The notes below the pieces were generated by a model. The model made no database searches. It was given only the letters and a program-made list of their open reading frames with translations, and was not told the DNA's origin. A stretch of DNA of 52,893 nt from the NCBI RefSeq assembly GCF_001017175.1, contig NZ_LCYG01000005.1, positions 47,173 through 100,065 of the forward strand, written 5' to 3'. The stretch comes from Microvirga vignae. Lineage in GTDB: Bacteria > Pseudomonadota > Alphaproteobacteria > Rhizobiales > Beijerinckiaceae. The translations under genes and the position numbers were made by a program. This document shows, piece by piece, positions 34,402 to 43,305 of this stretch (positions within the stretch are counted from its first letter, which is position 1; each line of letters opens with the position of its first letter).

Positions 34402-35369
34402 TAGCGCGACGCGGTGGCGAAGCGGCGGTCGATGAGAGCATCGACGGTCGCCTGCACATTCGTGTCGGCGGGCACCACACCGGCCTGCTGCAGGGCAAGG
34501 CCTGCGGCGAGGATCGTGTCAGCCTGCGGCTGGCCGATGGCGGAGTGCGTGAGTTCCGTTCGCTGCAGCTGACGCTCGATCACGGCTTCCGGCAGCTTGG
34601 TATAGGTCGCGAGGGTCTTCTTCAGCTCTTGCGGGTTGGCGAGAGCATATTTGCGGGCTTCCTCGTAGGCCTTCAGCACGCGGCCCACGAGAGCCGGATT
34701 GTCCTTCGCGAAAGCCTCCGACACGTTCAGCACGCCCCAGGTGTTGGCACCCGCGTTGCGATAGAAGAGCTGCGCGCCGCTTTCCTCTTCGGCAGCCGCC
34801 ATCATCGGGTCGAGACCGGCCCAGGCATCCACGTCGCCGCGCTCGAGAGCCGTGCGGCCATCGGGATGCTGAAGCAGAACGAGCTTCACGTCCTTCTCGG
34901 TAAGCTTGGCTTCCTGAAGGGCGCGCACGAGGAAGATGTGCGGATCGGTGCCGCGGGTGACCGCGACGCGCTTGCCCTTCAGGTCCTCGACCTTGGCGAT
35001 GCCCGTATCCTTGCGGGTGACGAGGGCGGTCCATTCAGGACGGGAATAGACGTAGATCGACTTGATCGGGTTGCCGTTGATCTTGGCGATCAGGGCGGCG
35101 GCGCCGGCGGTGGAGCCGAAATCGATGGAGCCGGCGTTGAGGAACTCAAGCGCCTTGTTGGAGCCGAGCGACTGCACCCAGCGGACGGTGATCCCATCCT
35201 TCTCCAGTTCCTTTTCCAGGAAGCCCTTGTCCTTCAGGACGAGGCTCACCGGGTTGTAGGTGGCGAAATCGATCTTGATCTCCTTCACCTGCGCGAAGGC
35301 GCCGGTGGCGAAGGAGGTCAGGCCGGTCGCGAGGGAGGCGGCGAGGAGGAGACGGCGGGTCAGGCTCAT
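34401..35369 (-). CDS. Aliphatic sulfonate-type ABC transporter substrate-binding protein (SsuA-like)
   Basis: Periplasmic receptor of 322 residues with a signal peptide (MSLTRRLLLAASLATGLTSF, cleavage after GAFAQ). The mature protein has the SsuA/TauA layout: IDFATYNPVSLVLKDKGFLE, ALEFLNAGSIDFGSTAGAAA, VEDLKGKRVAVTRGTDPHIF, ALERGDVDAWAGLDPMMAAA. The substrate is probably an organosulfonate or related compound. No sulfonate monooxygenase (SsuD/TauD) or flavin reductase is nearby. It begins the operon receptor-permease-ATPase-OsmC. The 261 bases between it and divergent glnD hold no gene; a small hairpin (CCCATG/CATGGG, 35379-35397) lies just before the start codon. Confidence 0.93.
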   Translation of the reverse strand: MSLTRRLLLAASLATGLTSFATGAFAQVKEIKIDFATYNPVSLVLKDKGFLEKELEKDGITVRWVQSLGSNKALEFLNAGSIDFGSTAGAAALIAKINGNPIKSIYVYSRPEWTALVTRKDTGIAKVEDLKGKRVAVTRGTDPHIFLVRALQEAKLTEKDVKLVLLQHPDGRTALERGDVDAWAGLDPMMAAAEEESGAQLFYRNAGANTWGVLNVSEAFAKDNPALVGRVLKAYEEARKYALANPQELKKTLATYTKLPEAVIERQLQRTELTHSAIGQPQADTILAAGLALQQAGVVPADTNVQATVDALIDRRFATASR

Positions 35370-35630
35370 GTCTTTAGTCCCATGTTTGGCGCATGGGAGC
35401 TCGAACCTGTGGTTCTTGAGGCGCCCGGCGCTTTAGCTGTACTTGTTTCGCGCCCGCAAGCTGCATGCTCAAATCGGCGCGTGTTCTTTTTATGGAACTG
35501 ACCGTTTTCTAAGTCAAACGAAATTTCTTATAAAGAACACTCTATCCGTCTTACCGGATATGTCCAGTCTACCCTTGGGGGGAGGCCTCGGGGATGGTAA
35601 GCCAGAACGAGTTTCGACGATGGTTGTTCC

Positions 35631-38381
35631 ATGCCGCTCCAGACCTCCGATGGTATCCTGAAGGCTCTCGGCGACGAGCCGCTCCGCGATGCGGGGGAGT
35701 TGCGGGCCAAGCTCGTGCCCAAGCTCAAGCTCTACCTTGAGGAGGGAAGGGCGAGGGGGGAGCAGCAGCTTCTGGATACCGAGGACGGCCTTGTCTGCGC
35801 CAAGTATCTCTCGACGCATATGGACGATCTCGTCCAGCTCGTGCACGACGCGGTGGTGCGGCACCTCTATCCTGCCGAGAACCCGTCATCGGGCGAACGC
35901 ATCGCCGTGGTGGCGACAGGCGGCTACGGGCGCGGCACGCTGGCGCCGGGCTCGGATGTCGATCTGCTGTTTCTTCTGCCCTACAAGCAGACCGCCTGGA
36001 GTGAGAGTGTCGTCGAGGGAATGCTCTATGTCCTTTGGGATCTGAAACTCAAGGTCGGTCATGCGACACGCTCGGTGGAGGACTGCATTCGAGAGGCCAG
36101 GGCCGACATGACGATCCGCACGGCGCTTCTCGAATCTCGCTTCCTCTTTGGCGACCGCGCGCTGTTCGACGATCTCGTGCAGCGCTTCGACAAGGAGGTC
36201 GTTGCGACATCCGCCGCGGAATTCGTGGACGCGAAATTGAAGGAGCGCGATGCGCGCGTGGCGAAGGCCGGTGCGTCGCGTTATCTCGTCGAGCCCAACG
36301 TGAAGGACGGCAAGGGTGGTCTTCGCGATCTCAACACGCTCTTCTGGATCGGCAAATACGTCTATCAGGTGAAGAAGCCGAAGGAGCTCGTGAAGGCGGG
36401 GCTCTTCACGCCCGAGGAGTTCAAGCTCTTCCAACGCTGCGAGGAGTTTCTGTGGCGCGTGCGCTGCCATATGCATTTCGCAACCGGTCGCGCCGAGGAG
36501 CGCCTCACCTTCGACCTGCAACGTGTCATCGCCGAGCGCATCGGCGTCGCGCCGCGCGGTGGCCTGTCGACGGTCGAGCGCTTCATGAAGACATACTTCC
36601 TCATCGCGAAAGACGTGGGCGATCTCACTGCCATCGTCTGCGCCGAACTCGAAGCGCGCCAGACGAAGAAGCGACCGATGCTCGATCGGGTGTTCGGCCG
36701 CTTCCGCCGCCGTCGCGGCGGGGCGCTCGCAGGTAACGACTTCATCATCGACAACAACCGCATCAACGTGAAGAACGAGGATGTGTTCGGACGCGATCCC
36801 GTCAACCTGATCCGCCTGTTCTGGCTGGCGGACAAGCATAATCTGGCAATTCATCCCGACGCCACGCGGCTTGCCACACGTTCCTTGAAGCTCATCGGGC
36901 AGAACCTCCGCCGCGATCCCGAGGCTAACAAGCTCTTCCTCGACATCATCACCTCCAGGAACGCCCCGGAGGTGGTTTTAAGGCACATGAACGAGGCGGG
37001 CGTGCTCGGCCGCTTCATTCCCGATTTCGGCCGCATCGTCGCGATGATGCAGTTCAACATGTATCATCACTATACGGTGGACGAGCATCTCATCCGCACC
37101 ATCGGTGTGCTCACGGAAATCGAGACGGGTCAGCTCGGCAACGAGCACCCGCTCGCCAACCAGATTTTCACTACGATCCAGAACCGCCGCGCACTTTATG
37201 TCGCCGTGTTCCTGCACGACATCGCCAAGGGACGCCCGGAGGATCACTCGATCGCAGGTGCTGCGATTGCGCGCAAGCTCGGCCCGCGTTTCGGGTTGAC
37301 GGATGCGGAAACGGACACTGTGGCGTGGCTTGTCGAGCATCACCTGCTCATGTCGAACACGGCGCAGAGCCGCGATCTGTCGGATCCCTCCACCATCAAG
37401 AGCTTCGCCGATGTGGTGCAGACCATGGAGCGGCTGAAGCTTCTTCTCGTGCTCACCATCGCGGACATCAAGGCGGTGGGTCCTGGCACATGGACGGGCT
37501 GGAAGGGCCAGCTGCTGCGCACGCTCTACTATGAAACCGAAGTGCTGCTCGGCGGTGGCGCGGCGGATGTCGCGCGCTCTGATCGTGTGCGTCTTGCGCA
37601 GGAGCAGTTGCGCAAAGCTCTTCCCGAGTGGTCGGACGAGGAGTTTGAACAATATGCGGCGCGCCACACGCCGGCGTATTGGCTGAAGACCGATGATGAG
37701 CGGCGCGTGAAGCAGGCGCATTTCGTGCGCGCCGCCGACAAGGATGGACGCACGGTCACCACCTGTTACGAAACCGATCACTTCCGCGGCGTCACCGAAC
37801 TGACGGTCCTCTCGCCTGATCACCCGCGCCTGCTCGCCATCGTCACGGGCGCCTGCGCGGCGGCGGGCGGCAACATCGTGGATGCGCAGATCTTCACGAC
37901 CACGGACGGAATGGCACTCGACACCATCGTGCTCTCGCGCGCCTTCGACCGGGACGAGGACGAGCTGCGCCGCGCGGAGCGCGTCGCCAAGGCCATCGAA
38001 CGGGCACTGAAGGGAGAGGTGAAGATTGCCGATCTCGTGGAGAGCAAGCGGCCGTCCAAGCCATCGTCACGGGCCTTCAACGTGCCGCCCGAAGTCATCC
38101 TCGATAACTCTCTGTCGAGCCGCCAGACGGTCATCGAGATCTCCGGGCTCGACAGGCCGGGCCTGCTCTATGATCTCACGACGGCGCTCGGGAAGCTCAA
38201 CCTCAACATCGCCTCCGCCCATATCGTGACCTTCGGCGAGAAGGCGGTGGACGTGTTCTATGTGACGGACCTGACAGGCACGAAGGTGACCCATGCCGGC
38301 CGCCAGGCCACGATTCGCCGGACCCTGCTCGATGTGTTCAAGAACGAGGAAGCGGAGCATCCCCAGAAGCGGAGCGCTTGA
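35631..38381 (+). CDS. glnD: [Protein-PII] uridylyltransferase/uridylyl-removing enzyme GlnD
   Basis: Central nitrogen sensor that uridylylates PII proteins when glutamine is low and removes UMP when it is high. The 916-residue protein has all four domains: nucleotidyltransferase (ATGGYGRGTLAPGSDVDLLF, Asp pair near 108-110), the linker helical domain (KDGKGGLRDLNTLFWIGKYV), the HD hydrolase domain (MYHHYTVDEHLIRTI and VAVFLHDIAKGRPEDHS, His-Asp near 529-530), and two ACT domains that bind glutamine (from ~721 TELTVLSPDHPRLLAIVTGA and ~834 VIEISGLDRPGLLYDLTTAL). Start ATG 35631 has a weak ribosome binding site but no competing start is in frame. grpE follows 60 bases later. Confidence 0.97.
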   Translation: MPLQTSDGILKALGDEPLRDAGELRAKLVPKLKLYLEEGRARGEQQLLDTEDGLVCAKYLSTHMDDLVQLVHDAVVRHLYPAENPSSGERIAVVATGGYGRGTLAPGSDVDLLFLLPYKQTAWSESVVEGMLYVLWDLKLKVGHATRSVEDCIREARADMTIRTALLESRFLFGDRALFDDLVQRFDKEVVATSAAEFVDAKLKERDARVAKAGASRYLVEPNVKDGKGGLRDLNTLFWIGKYVYQVKKPKELVKAGLFTPEEFKLFQRCEEFLWRVRCHMHFATGRAEERLTFDLQRVIAERIGVAPRGGLSTVERFMKTYFLIAKDVGDLTAIVCAELEARQTKKRPMLDRVFGRFRRRRGGALAGNDFIIDNNRINVKNEDVFGRDPVNLIRLFWLADKHNLAIHPDATRLATRSLKLIGQNLRRDPEANKLFLDIITSRNAPEVVLRHMNEAGVLGRFIPDFGRIVAMMQFNMYHHYTVDEHLIRTIGVLTEIETGQLGNEHPLANQIFTTIQNRRALYVAVFLHDIAKGRPEDHSIAGAAIARKLGPRFGLTDAETDTVAWLVEHHLLMSNTAQSRDLSDPSTIKSFADVVQTMERLKLLLVLTIADIKAVGPGTWTGWKGQLLRTLYYETEVLLGGGAADVARSDRVRLAQEQLRKALPEWSDEEFEQYAARHTPAYWLKTDDERRVKQAHFVRAADKDGRTVTTCYETDHFRGVTELTVLSPDHPRLLAIVTGACAAAGGNIVDAQIFTTTDGMALDTIVLSRAFDRDEDELRRAERVAKAIERALKGEVKIADLVESKRPSKPSSRAFNVPPEVILDNSLSSRQTVIEISGLDRPGLLYDLTTALGKLNLNIASAHIVTFGEKAVDVFYVTDLTGTKVTHAGRQATIRRTLLDVFKNEEAEHPQKRSA

Positions 38382-38441
38382 TTTGTGAGCGCTTCGACCT
38401 GATATGTGCCCTGACCCTTTCCCTACCCCAGTTGATCGACC

Positions 38442-39065
38442 ATGAATCCGAACGACACGGAAAACCAGAACATGAACCCCCAGGCCGAGCTCGCCAATGG
38501 CGCCGAGACCGAGGCTGCCGCTGCGCCCCAGGTTGACCCGGTGGCCGTTCTCGAGGCTGAAAAGGCCGATCTGAAGGACAAGCTCCTGCGCCTCATGGCG
38601 GACATGGAGAACCTGCGCCGCCGCACCGAGCGCGAGATGGCCGATGCCCGCACCTATGCGGTAGCCAATTTCGCCCGCGACATGCTGAACGTGGCCGATA
38701 ACGTCCGCCGCGCCATCGAGAGCGTTCCGGAGGATGCGAAAGCCTCCGCCGAAGGCGCCTTCAAGGGCCTCATCGAGGGCATCGACCTGACCGAGCGCGA
38801 CCTTCTCAAGACCCTGGAGCGCCACGGCGTGAAGAAGCTCGACCCGCAGGGCCAGAAGTTCGATCCGAACGTCCACCAGGCCATGTTCGAGGTGCCCAAC
38901 CCCGACGTGCCGAGCGGCACGGTCGTGCAGGTGGTCCAGTCCGGTTATGTGATCGGCGATCGCGTGCTGCGTCCGGCCCTGGTTGGCGTGGCCAAGGGCG
39001 GCCCCAAGGCTCCGTCAAACGGCGCAGGCTCCGAGGCCGCCGACAATCCTTCCTCCGCTTCCTAG
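38442..39065 (+). CDS. grpE: Nucleotide exchange factor GrpE
   Basis: Releases ADP from DnaK and acts as a thermosensor. The 207-residue protein has an acidic N terminus, a long coiled-coil helix from about residue 40 ([40 protein letters not shown]) and the C-terminal beta-domain with [20 protein letters not shown] and [23 protein letters not shown] 38442 has a poor ribosome binding site; ATG 38472 is a second option. It is downstream of glnD rather than beside hrcA or dnaK, as in several other Rhizobiales. Its TAG stop codon lies in the CTAG edge of repeat A3. Confidence 0.96.
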   Translation: MNPNDTENQNMNPQAELANGAETEAAAAPQVDPVAVLEAEKADLKDKLLRLMADMENLRRRTEREMADARTYAVANFARDMLNVADNVRRAIESVPEDAKASAEGAFKGLIEGIDLTERDLLKTLERHGVKKLDPQGQKFDPNVHQAMFEVPNPDVPSGTVVQVVQSGYVIGDRVLRPALVGVAKGGPKAPSNGAGSEAADNPSSAS

Positions 39066-39171
39066 CGCATCGTGCGGAACCGGAGGTCCGCTCCCAACGA
39101 TGCGCTCCTCTCAAGAATGAGCATCGGATCAATCCCAAAGGTGCAAGTCCACTTTTGGGTCCGAGGCTCTA
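39064..39171. repeat. A-type palindromic repeat (copy A3), shortened
   Basis: Starts AGCGCATCGTGCGGAACCGG, continues through AACGATGCGC and ends with the half-1 palindrome GAGCATCGGAT...TTTTGGGTCCGAGGCTCTA. About 25 bases shorter than A4, in the A2 orientation (half 2 first). It lies between grpE and the broken TRIC-family gene. Confidence 0.8.
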
Positions 39172-39172
39172 A

Positions 39173-39812
39173 GTGGATCTTCTCCAGCACATTCCTTTTG
39201 AAGCCATCGGCGTCGCCGTCTTCGCGCTCACGGGCGCGCTGATGGCGGCCTGCAATGGCATGGATCCGTTCGGCTTTGCCTGCTTGCTACCCTCACAGGC
39301 GTGGGTGGCGGAACGGTGCGCGATCTCCTCATCGGCACGAGGCCGGTCTTCTGGGTGGGCGATCCCACCGATGTGCTCGTTTACCTGATCGTTGCCGAAA
39401 TCGTCTTTGCCCTCGGCCCGAAGAAGGTGGCGGCTCTCGAAGGCGGGCGGCGCGGCCGTGTGGTCCTTTGGGCGGATGCCTTGGGACTTGCACTCTTTGC
39501 CATCACCGGCACAGCCAAGGCTCTGGCGGTTGGCGTCCCCGCCTTGTCGGCCATCGCGCTCGGTACGATTACGGCCACCTTCGGCGGCATCATCCGCGAT
39601 ATCTTCGCAGGCATCACGCCGCTCGTCCTACGGCAGGAAATCTATGTCACGGCGGCGGCCCTGGGCGCCGCCGTTGCCGTCACCTCACCCTGCAGGTCAT
39701 CGGCCTTCCGCTCTCCTTGAGTGCGGCAGCAGGTTTTGCCGCTGCCTTCGGATTGCGGGCGCTCGCCATCCTGCGCGGGTGGTCTCTCCCGACCTTCCCG
39801 AGCCGGGAGTAG
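39173..39812 (+). pseudogene. TRIC/UPF0126 (YadS-like) cation channel family protein, two frameshifts
   Basis: Three consecutive frames together encode a complete family member. From GTG 39173: MDLLQHIPFEAIGVAVFALT, GALMAACNGMDPFGFA; then, after one missing base near 39280, LLATLTGVGGGTVRDLLIGT and onward (RPVFWVGDPTDVLVYLIVAE, ATFGGIIRDIFAGITPLVLR) to about 39685; then, after another missing base, LTLQVIGLPLSLSAAAGFAA to a stop at 39812. The GVGGGTVRDLL and GGIIRDI motifs are diagnostic of the trimeric intracellular cation channel family. Both breaks are one-base losses in C-rich runs, so sequencing error must be excluded before the gene is called dead. Confidence 0.85.
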
Positions 39813-39817
39813 TTTTC

Positions 39818-40756
39818 TTAAAAATTCGTCTCGACTCCATCGGCGATGGCACGGAAGCGCGGCAGGTTCTGATCCCGCTGCTCTTCGCGCGAGAGGCCAA
39901 CCATGCGCACGTAACGGTCGCCGTCGAAGCGGATCGACTGCATCACGACAATGGGCTGGCCCGATTCCGCTTCCGTAGCCCTGGCGACGATCTCGTGCCA
40001 GTCCTGACCCCTCAGGCGGAAAGATTCCGAGCGTTCGATGCGGATGTCTTTCAGAACCCTGTTCGAATAGAGGGCGGCCTGGGCGAATTGCTTGCGCTGC
40101 TCGCCGGGAGGGGGCGAGGGCTGAAGGGATGCCGCCAGGATCATGATCGGCTGCTCCACGGACTTGATCGTGTCCTTCGGACCGTCGGTGAACAGCACGG
40201 AGTTGCCGGCCATCACCCGCACGGGCCTGAAACCGGCCTTCTCGCCGAGACGGAAGGGCAGGGCGGAGACCTGCTCGTCGAGCGACACGTCACGGCGCAG
40301 GGCGACGCTTTTGAGGGCGTCGCGAATCTGCACATCGCTGTAGCCGTCCCGACCGCCATGGACCTGGGCCACCACGAGGCCGGTCATGGCCTCATCCTTG
40401 ACCACGAGGAGCCATTTGCGGCCCATCTCGGGCCTCGTCATGGTGCCGCTGACGAGAATGGCATTCTTGGAGCCGAGCTTCACGTTCTCGCGGGACTTCA
40501 TGTCGAGGCCCTGCTTCCTCAGAACCTCCTTGGTGAGTCCGGAGGCGAGCTGATCGAAGGCCTGGGCCGGCATTTCCGCGAAGGTGATCACGGCAGCCCG
40601 CTCCTCGTTCTCGAAGCCGCTGAAGCGCCTGGACAAGGCCATGTCCTGCGGCGGAACGAGGCCGATCCGCGAGGCGGGCGGAAAGACAGGCTCGGCAGCG
40701 AAAGCCGCCTGGGCGGACAGAATCAGACCGAGTGCGGCAAGGGCAACACGCTTCAT
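39818..40756 (-). CDS. Exported protein of unknown function (tandem paralog 2)
   Basis: A 312-residue protein with a signal peptide (MKRVALAALGLILSAQAAFA) and no further membrane helix. It is a paralog of the gene at 40796: both mature proteins begin PxFPPxSRIGLVP, have a KWLLxVx block, a ELPF/ALPFxxGxxAGFRPVR motif and end in an RFRxxADGxE sequence. It contains no catalytic motif I know. The beta-rich pattern suggests a periplasmic binding or scaffold protein; that is a guess. The two genes are separated by 39 bases containing a small perfect hairpin and are likely co-transcribed. Confidence 0.8.
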   Translation of the reverse strand: MKRVALAALGLILSAQAAFAAEPVFPPASRIGLVPPQDMALSRRFSGFENEERAAVITFAEMPAQAFDQLASGLTKEVLRKQGLDMKSRENVKLGSKNAILVSGTMTRPEMGRKWLLVVKDEAMTGLVVAQVHGGRDGYSDVQIRDALKSVALRRDVSLDEQVSALPFRLGEKAGFRPVRVMAGNSVLFTDGPKDTIKSVEQPIMILAASLQPSPPPGEQRKQFAQAALYSNRVLKDIRIERSESFRLRGQDWHEIVARATEAESGQPIVVMQSIRFDGDRYVRMVGLSREEQRDQNLPRFRAIADGVETNF

Positions 40757-40766
40757 ATGGATACTC

Positions 40767-40786
40767 CCAATCCAATACTGGATTGG
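40767..40786. promoter_or_regulatory. Short hairpin between the tandem paralog genes
   Basis: Perfect arms CCAATCCA (40767-40774) and TGGATTGG (40779-40786) with loop ATAC in the 39-base gap between the two paralog genes, ten bases before the downstream start codon. It could act as an attenuator, RNA stabiliser or binding site. Confidence 0.4.
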
Positions 40787-40795
40787 TAAGTCAAT

Positions 40796-41722
40796 TCAGC
40801 GCTTCATTTCAATCCCGTCGGCAAAGGAGCGGAAGCGACGAAAATGCGCGTCCCTCTCCCCGGGACGTGTCACGCTCTTAATCCGCAAGATGCCTTGTCG
40901 ACCGAACTCCAGGGTCTGCAAAACGACAAGCTTCTTGCCGGAAGCCGCGTCCTTGGCCTGACCCACGATCTCCTGACGGAGACGGCCACGATGCTGAAAA
41001 GACTGGGATAGCTCGATACTCACCTCCTTAAGATCAGGGTCAGCCTTCAGGAGTCTCTCGGCAAAGCCTTGTGCCACTGAAGAACCGGGCGTTTTGAACG
41101 GAGTGAAGGCGACTGTGACGACGGGCTGGTCGAGCCGGTAAAGGTCGTCGCTCGGGCCCTCCGTCATGGCGATTTGGAGTGTATCCATTCTCACGGGCCT
41201 GAAACCTGCCCTATCACCGATTTCGAAGGGAAGTTCAGTCATTTCGGCTTCGATGGGAACGGTCGGCCGGGCGACCAGGGAGTTCAGCATCCGGCGAATG
41301 GCTGCATCGGTATATCCCTCTGGGGTTTCGATAGACTGCACCACGATGAACATCGTGAGCGTGGGCTCGCGCACGGCAAGCAGCCATTTGCGCAGCAAGA
41401 AGCCATGTTGGGACTTCTGGTTCAATGTCACCAGGACGGCCGGATATCCCCCGATCGTGGTTCGCTCCTGAAAGACCACCTTCATGCCTTTCGGATTGGG
41501 ATCCGTGATGGTCCGCTCTAGCAGCGCATATTCCTCTGGCTTCATCTCCCGGAAGCGGACAGAGGCGTGCTTTGACGCGTTCTCGAAAATTCCAGAGGCT
41601 CGGGAAAACGTCATCCCGTCTGCGGGCACGAGGCCGATCCTCGATCCAGGTGGGAATGTAGGCGCTGCAAAAGCAGTATCGAGGCTCGAAAGGAATAGAA
41701 GCGTGAGAAGAAGGAGACGCAT
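40796..41722 (-). CDS. Exported protein of unknown function (tandem paralog 1)
   Basis: I choose ATG 41722 because it begins the signal peptide (MRLLLLTLLFLSSLDTAFAA); the frame is open to 41797 but that part has no such feature. The 308-residue product parallels the next gene along its whole length (TFPPGSRIGLVPADGMTFSR, KWLLAVREPTLTMFIVVQSI, ELPFEIGDRAGFRPVRMDTL, RFRSFADGIEMKR). Identity looks moderate by eye, so the duplication is old. It follows alkB by 28 bases on the same strand. Function unknown. Confidence 0.8.
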   Translation of the reverse strand: MRLLLLTLLFLSSLDTAFAAPTFPPGSRIGLVPADGMTFSRASGIFENASKHASVRFREMKPEEYALLERTITDPNPKGMKVVFQERTTIGGYPAVLVTLNQKSQHGFLLRKWLLAVREPTLTMFIVVQSIETPEGYTDAAIRRMLNSLVARPTVPIEAEMTELPFEIGDRAGFRPVRMDTLQIAMTEGPSDDLYRLDQPVVTVAFTPFKTPGSSVAQGFAERLLKADPDLKEVSIELSQSFQHRGRLRQEIVGQAKDAASGKKLVVLQTLEFGRQGILRIKSVTRPGERDAHFRRFRSFADGIEMKR

Positions 41723-41750
41723 CAGTCTTGCCCCGAACGAAATTACATTA

Positions 41751-42368
41751 TCAGGGCTTTTCCACTTTGCGCAAGGTGAGATTAAGGCGTCCCGCATGCG
41801 ACAGCAGGTCCGAGGAGTGGGGGATCAGCCGGTCGATGCCGTGATGGATCAGGCGCGCCGGCCCACCGAACACGATCGCGTCGCCGGATTTCAGCCGGAT
41901 CGAGCGGGTCGGATCCTTGCGCTCCAGCCCGCCATAGCGGAACAGGGCCGTATCGCCCAAGGAGAGCGAGACGACGGGCGCGTCGAACTCCTCCTCGTCC
42001 TTGTCCTGGTGCATCCCCATGCGGGCCTGAAGGTCATAATAGTTGATAAGGCAGGCGTCGGGCGGATGTGGATACCCGCTCAACTCGTCCCAGGCCTCGA
42101 GCGCCTGGTCGGGCATGGCGGGCCAGGGCTGGCCCGTCTCGGGATGGGTCGGCTGGTAGCGATAGCCCTCAGGGTCGGAGACCCAGCCGAGCCGCCCGCA
42201 ATTGGTCATGCGGACCGAGAAGGGCTTGCCCGTGCGCGGCATGCGCGGCGTGAAGAGGGGAGCGATCCTCGTGATCTCACGCAAGGCTTGGAGAAGGTGC
42301 TCCTGCGCAGGGCGATCCAAGTAATCCGGGTAGTAGACGAGGCCGGGGCTGAGGGTGATGCAGGGCAT
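41751..42368 (-). CDS. alkB: Alpha-ketoglutarate-dependent dioxygenase AlkB
   Basis: Iron(II)/2-oxoglutarate dioxygenase that removes methyl groups from 1-methyladenine and 3-methylcytosine in DNA or RNA. ATG 42368 begins MPCITLSPGLVYYPDYLDRP and gives 205 residues, the usual size. The iron triad is His120-x-Asp122 (MGMHQDKDE) and the His in LIHHGIDRL; the 2-oxoglutarate Arg lies in GRLNLTLRKV at the C terminus. NYYDLQARMGMHQDKDE and LSLGDTALFRYGG are diagnostic. It is upstream of the two exported paralogs with a short gap, which may place all three in one transcript. Confidence 0.94.
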   Translation of the reverse strand: MPCITLSPGLVYYPDYLDRPAQEHLLQALREITRIAPLFTPRMPRTGKPFSVRMTNCGRLGWVSDPEGYRYQPTHPETGQPWPAMPDQALEAWDELSGYPHPPDACLINYYDLQARMGMHQDKDEEEFDAPVVSLSLGDTALFRYGGLERKDPTRSIRLKSGDAIVFGGPARLIHHGIDRLIPHSSDLLSHAGRLNLTLRKVEKP

Positions 42369-42402
42369 GACCCTATCTGGCACGTTCCGTCTCCGCCTGT
42401 CA

Positions 42403-42490
42403 TCACCAGCCTTGTGCCGGTGATCCCGATGCAAATAAGCACAGCACCCTTCCAAAATGAGATGGCCGGGACGAGCCCGGCCATGACAGG
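42403..42490. repeat. C-type (REP-like) repeat between gpmA and alkB
   Basis: A GTCATCACCAGCCTTGTGCC limb with GGCCGGTGATCC-like end, and a second limb GATGGCCGGGACGAGCCCGG with CCGGCCATGACAGG. The CCACGTCTT linker found in other copies is missing, so this is a diverged copy. Confidence 0.65.
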
Positions 42491-42513
42491 GGAGTCTTAC
42501 ATGTGAAGGGCGA

Positions 42514-43134
42514 TTACCCCTCCAGCACCTTCTTGTCGGCGACAGTGGTGTCGGCGTTGAGCCTATAGACCAGCGGAATGCCGGTCGCGAGCTCGAGGCT
42601 CGGGATTGTCTTAGGCGTCAGGCCGTCGAGCACCATCACGAGGGCGCGCAGCGAATTGCCGTGGGCTGCCACGAGGACGCGTTCGCCGCGCATCACGCGG
42701 GGCAGGATCTCGCGGATGTAGTAGGGCAGCACGCGGGCCACCGTGTCCTTCAGGCTCTCGCCGCCAGGAGGGGGCACGTCGTAGGAGCGGCGCCAGAGAT
42801 GGACCTGCTCCTCGCCCCAGCGGGCGCGGGCATCGTCCTTGTTGAGGCCGGAGAGGTCGCCGTAATCGCGCTCGTTGAGCGCCTGGTCGGTAAAGGTCTT
42901 CAGATCCGGTTGGCCGATCTCTTCCAGGATCAGCTTGCAGGTGTGCTGGGCGCGGCCTAACACGGAGGTGAAGGCCACGTCGAACTGCACGCCCATCTCC
43001 TTCAGTCGATGGCCGGCGGTGCGCGCCTCCTCGATGCCGAGATCGGTCAGCCCCGGATCCTTCCAGCCGGTGAACAGATTCTTGAGGTTCCATTCGCTCT
43101 GGCCGTGGCGGGCAAGCACAAGAAGGCGATCCAT
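42514..43134 (-). CDS. gpmA: 2,3-bisphosphoglycerate-dependent phosphoglycerate mutase
   Basis: Interconverts 2- and 3-phosphoglycerate in glycolysis and gluconeogenesis. The 206-residue protein carries the phosphohistidine motif [10 protein letters not shown] (His10), [31 protein letters not shown], the catalytic [20 protein letters not shown] and the second histidine in [19 protein letters not shown]. It is the shorter (about 206-residue) alphaproteobacterial form of GpmA, lacking the C-terminal tail of the E. coli enzyme. It follows dapB on the same strand, separated by repeat A4. Confidence 0.96.
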   Translation of the reverse strand: MDRLLVLARHGQSEWNLKNLFTGWKDPGLTDLGIEEARTAGHRLKEMGVQFDVAFTSVLGRAQHTCKLILEEIGQPDLKTFTDQALNERDYGDLSGLNKDDARARWGEEQVHLWRRSYDVPPPGGESLKDTVARVLPYYIREILPRVMRGERVLVAAHGNSLRALVMVLDGLTPKTIPSLELATGIPLVYRLNADTTVADKKVLEG

Positions 43135-43169
43135 TTCTCAGCGTCTCCGTAATCTCGTGATGGGTGTCT

Positions 43170-43305
43170 AGAGCATCGGACGAGAAAAGTGGAATCCACT
43201 TTTGGGATCCATCCGATGCTCCCTTTCTTAAGCAACGCATCGTTGATGCGGAAAACCGGGTCCACTTTTCACTGACGTGGCCCTTCGGGTCCGCACGATG
43301 CGCTA
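43170..43305. repeat. A-type bipartite palindromic repeat (copy A4), best-preserved
   Basis: Half 1: AGAGCATCGGACGAGAAAAG to TTTTGGGATCCATCCGATGC. Half 2: CGCATCGTTGATGCGGAAAA, CCGGGTCCACTTTTC, CCCTTCGGGTCCGCACGATG, CGCTAG. It starts and ends in CTAG-type tetranucleotides; the right-hand CTA supplies the reverse-strand TAG stop codon of dapB (43303-43305). Confidence 0.85.

Noticed and set aside
35379..35397. Riboswitch before the sulfonate receptor gene
   Set aside because: Only a six-base hairpin is present and no SAM or other riboswitch core could be recognised.
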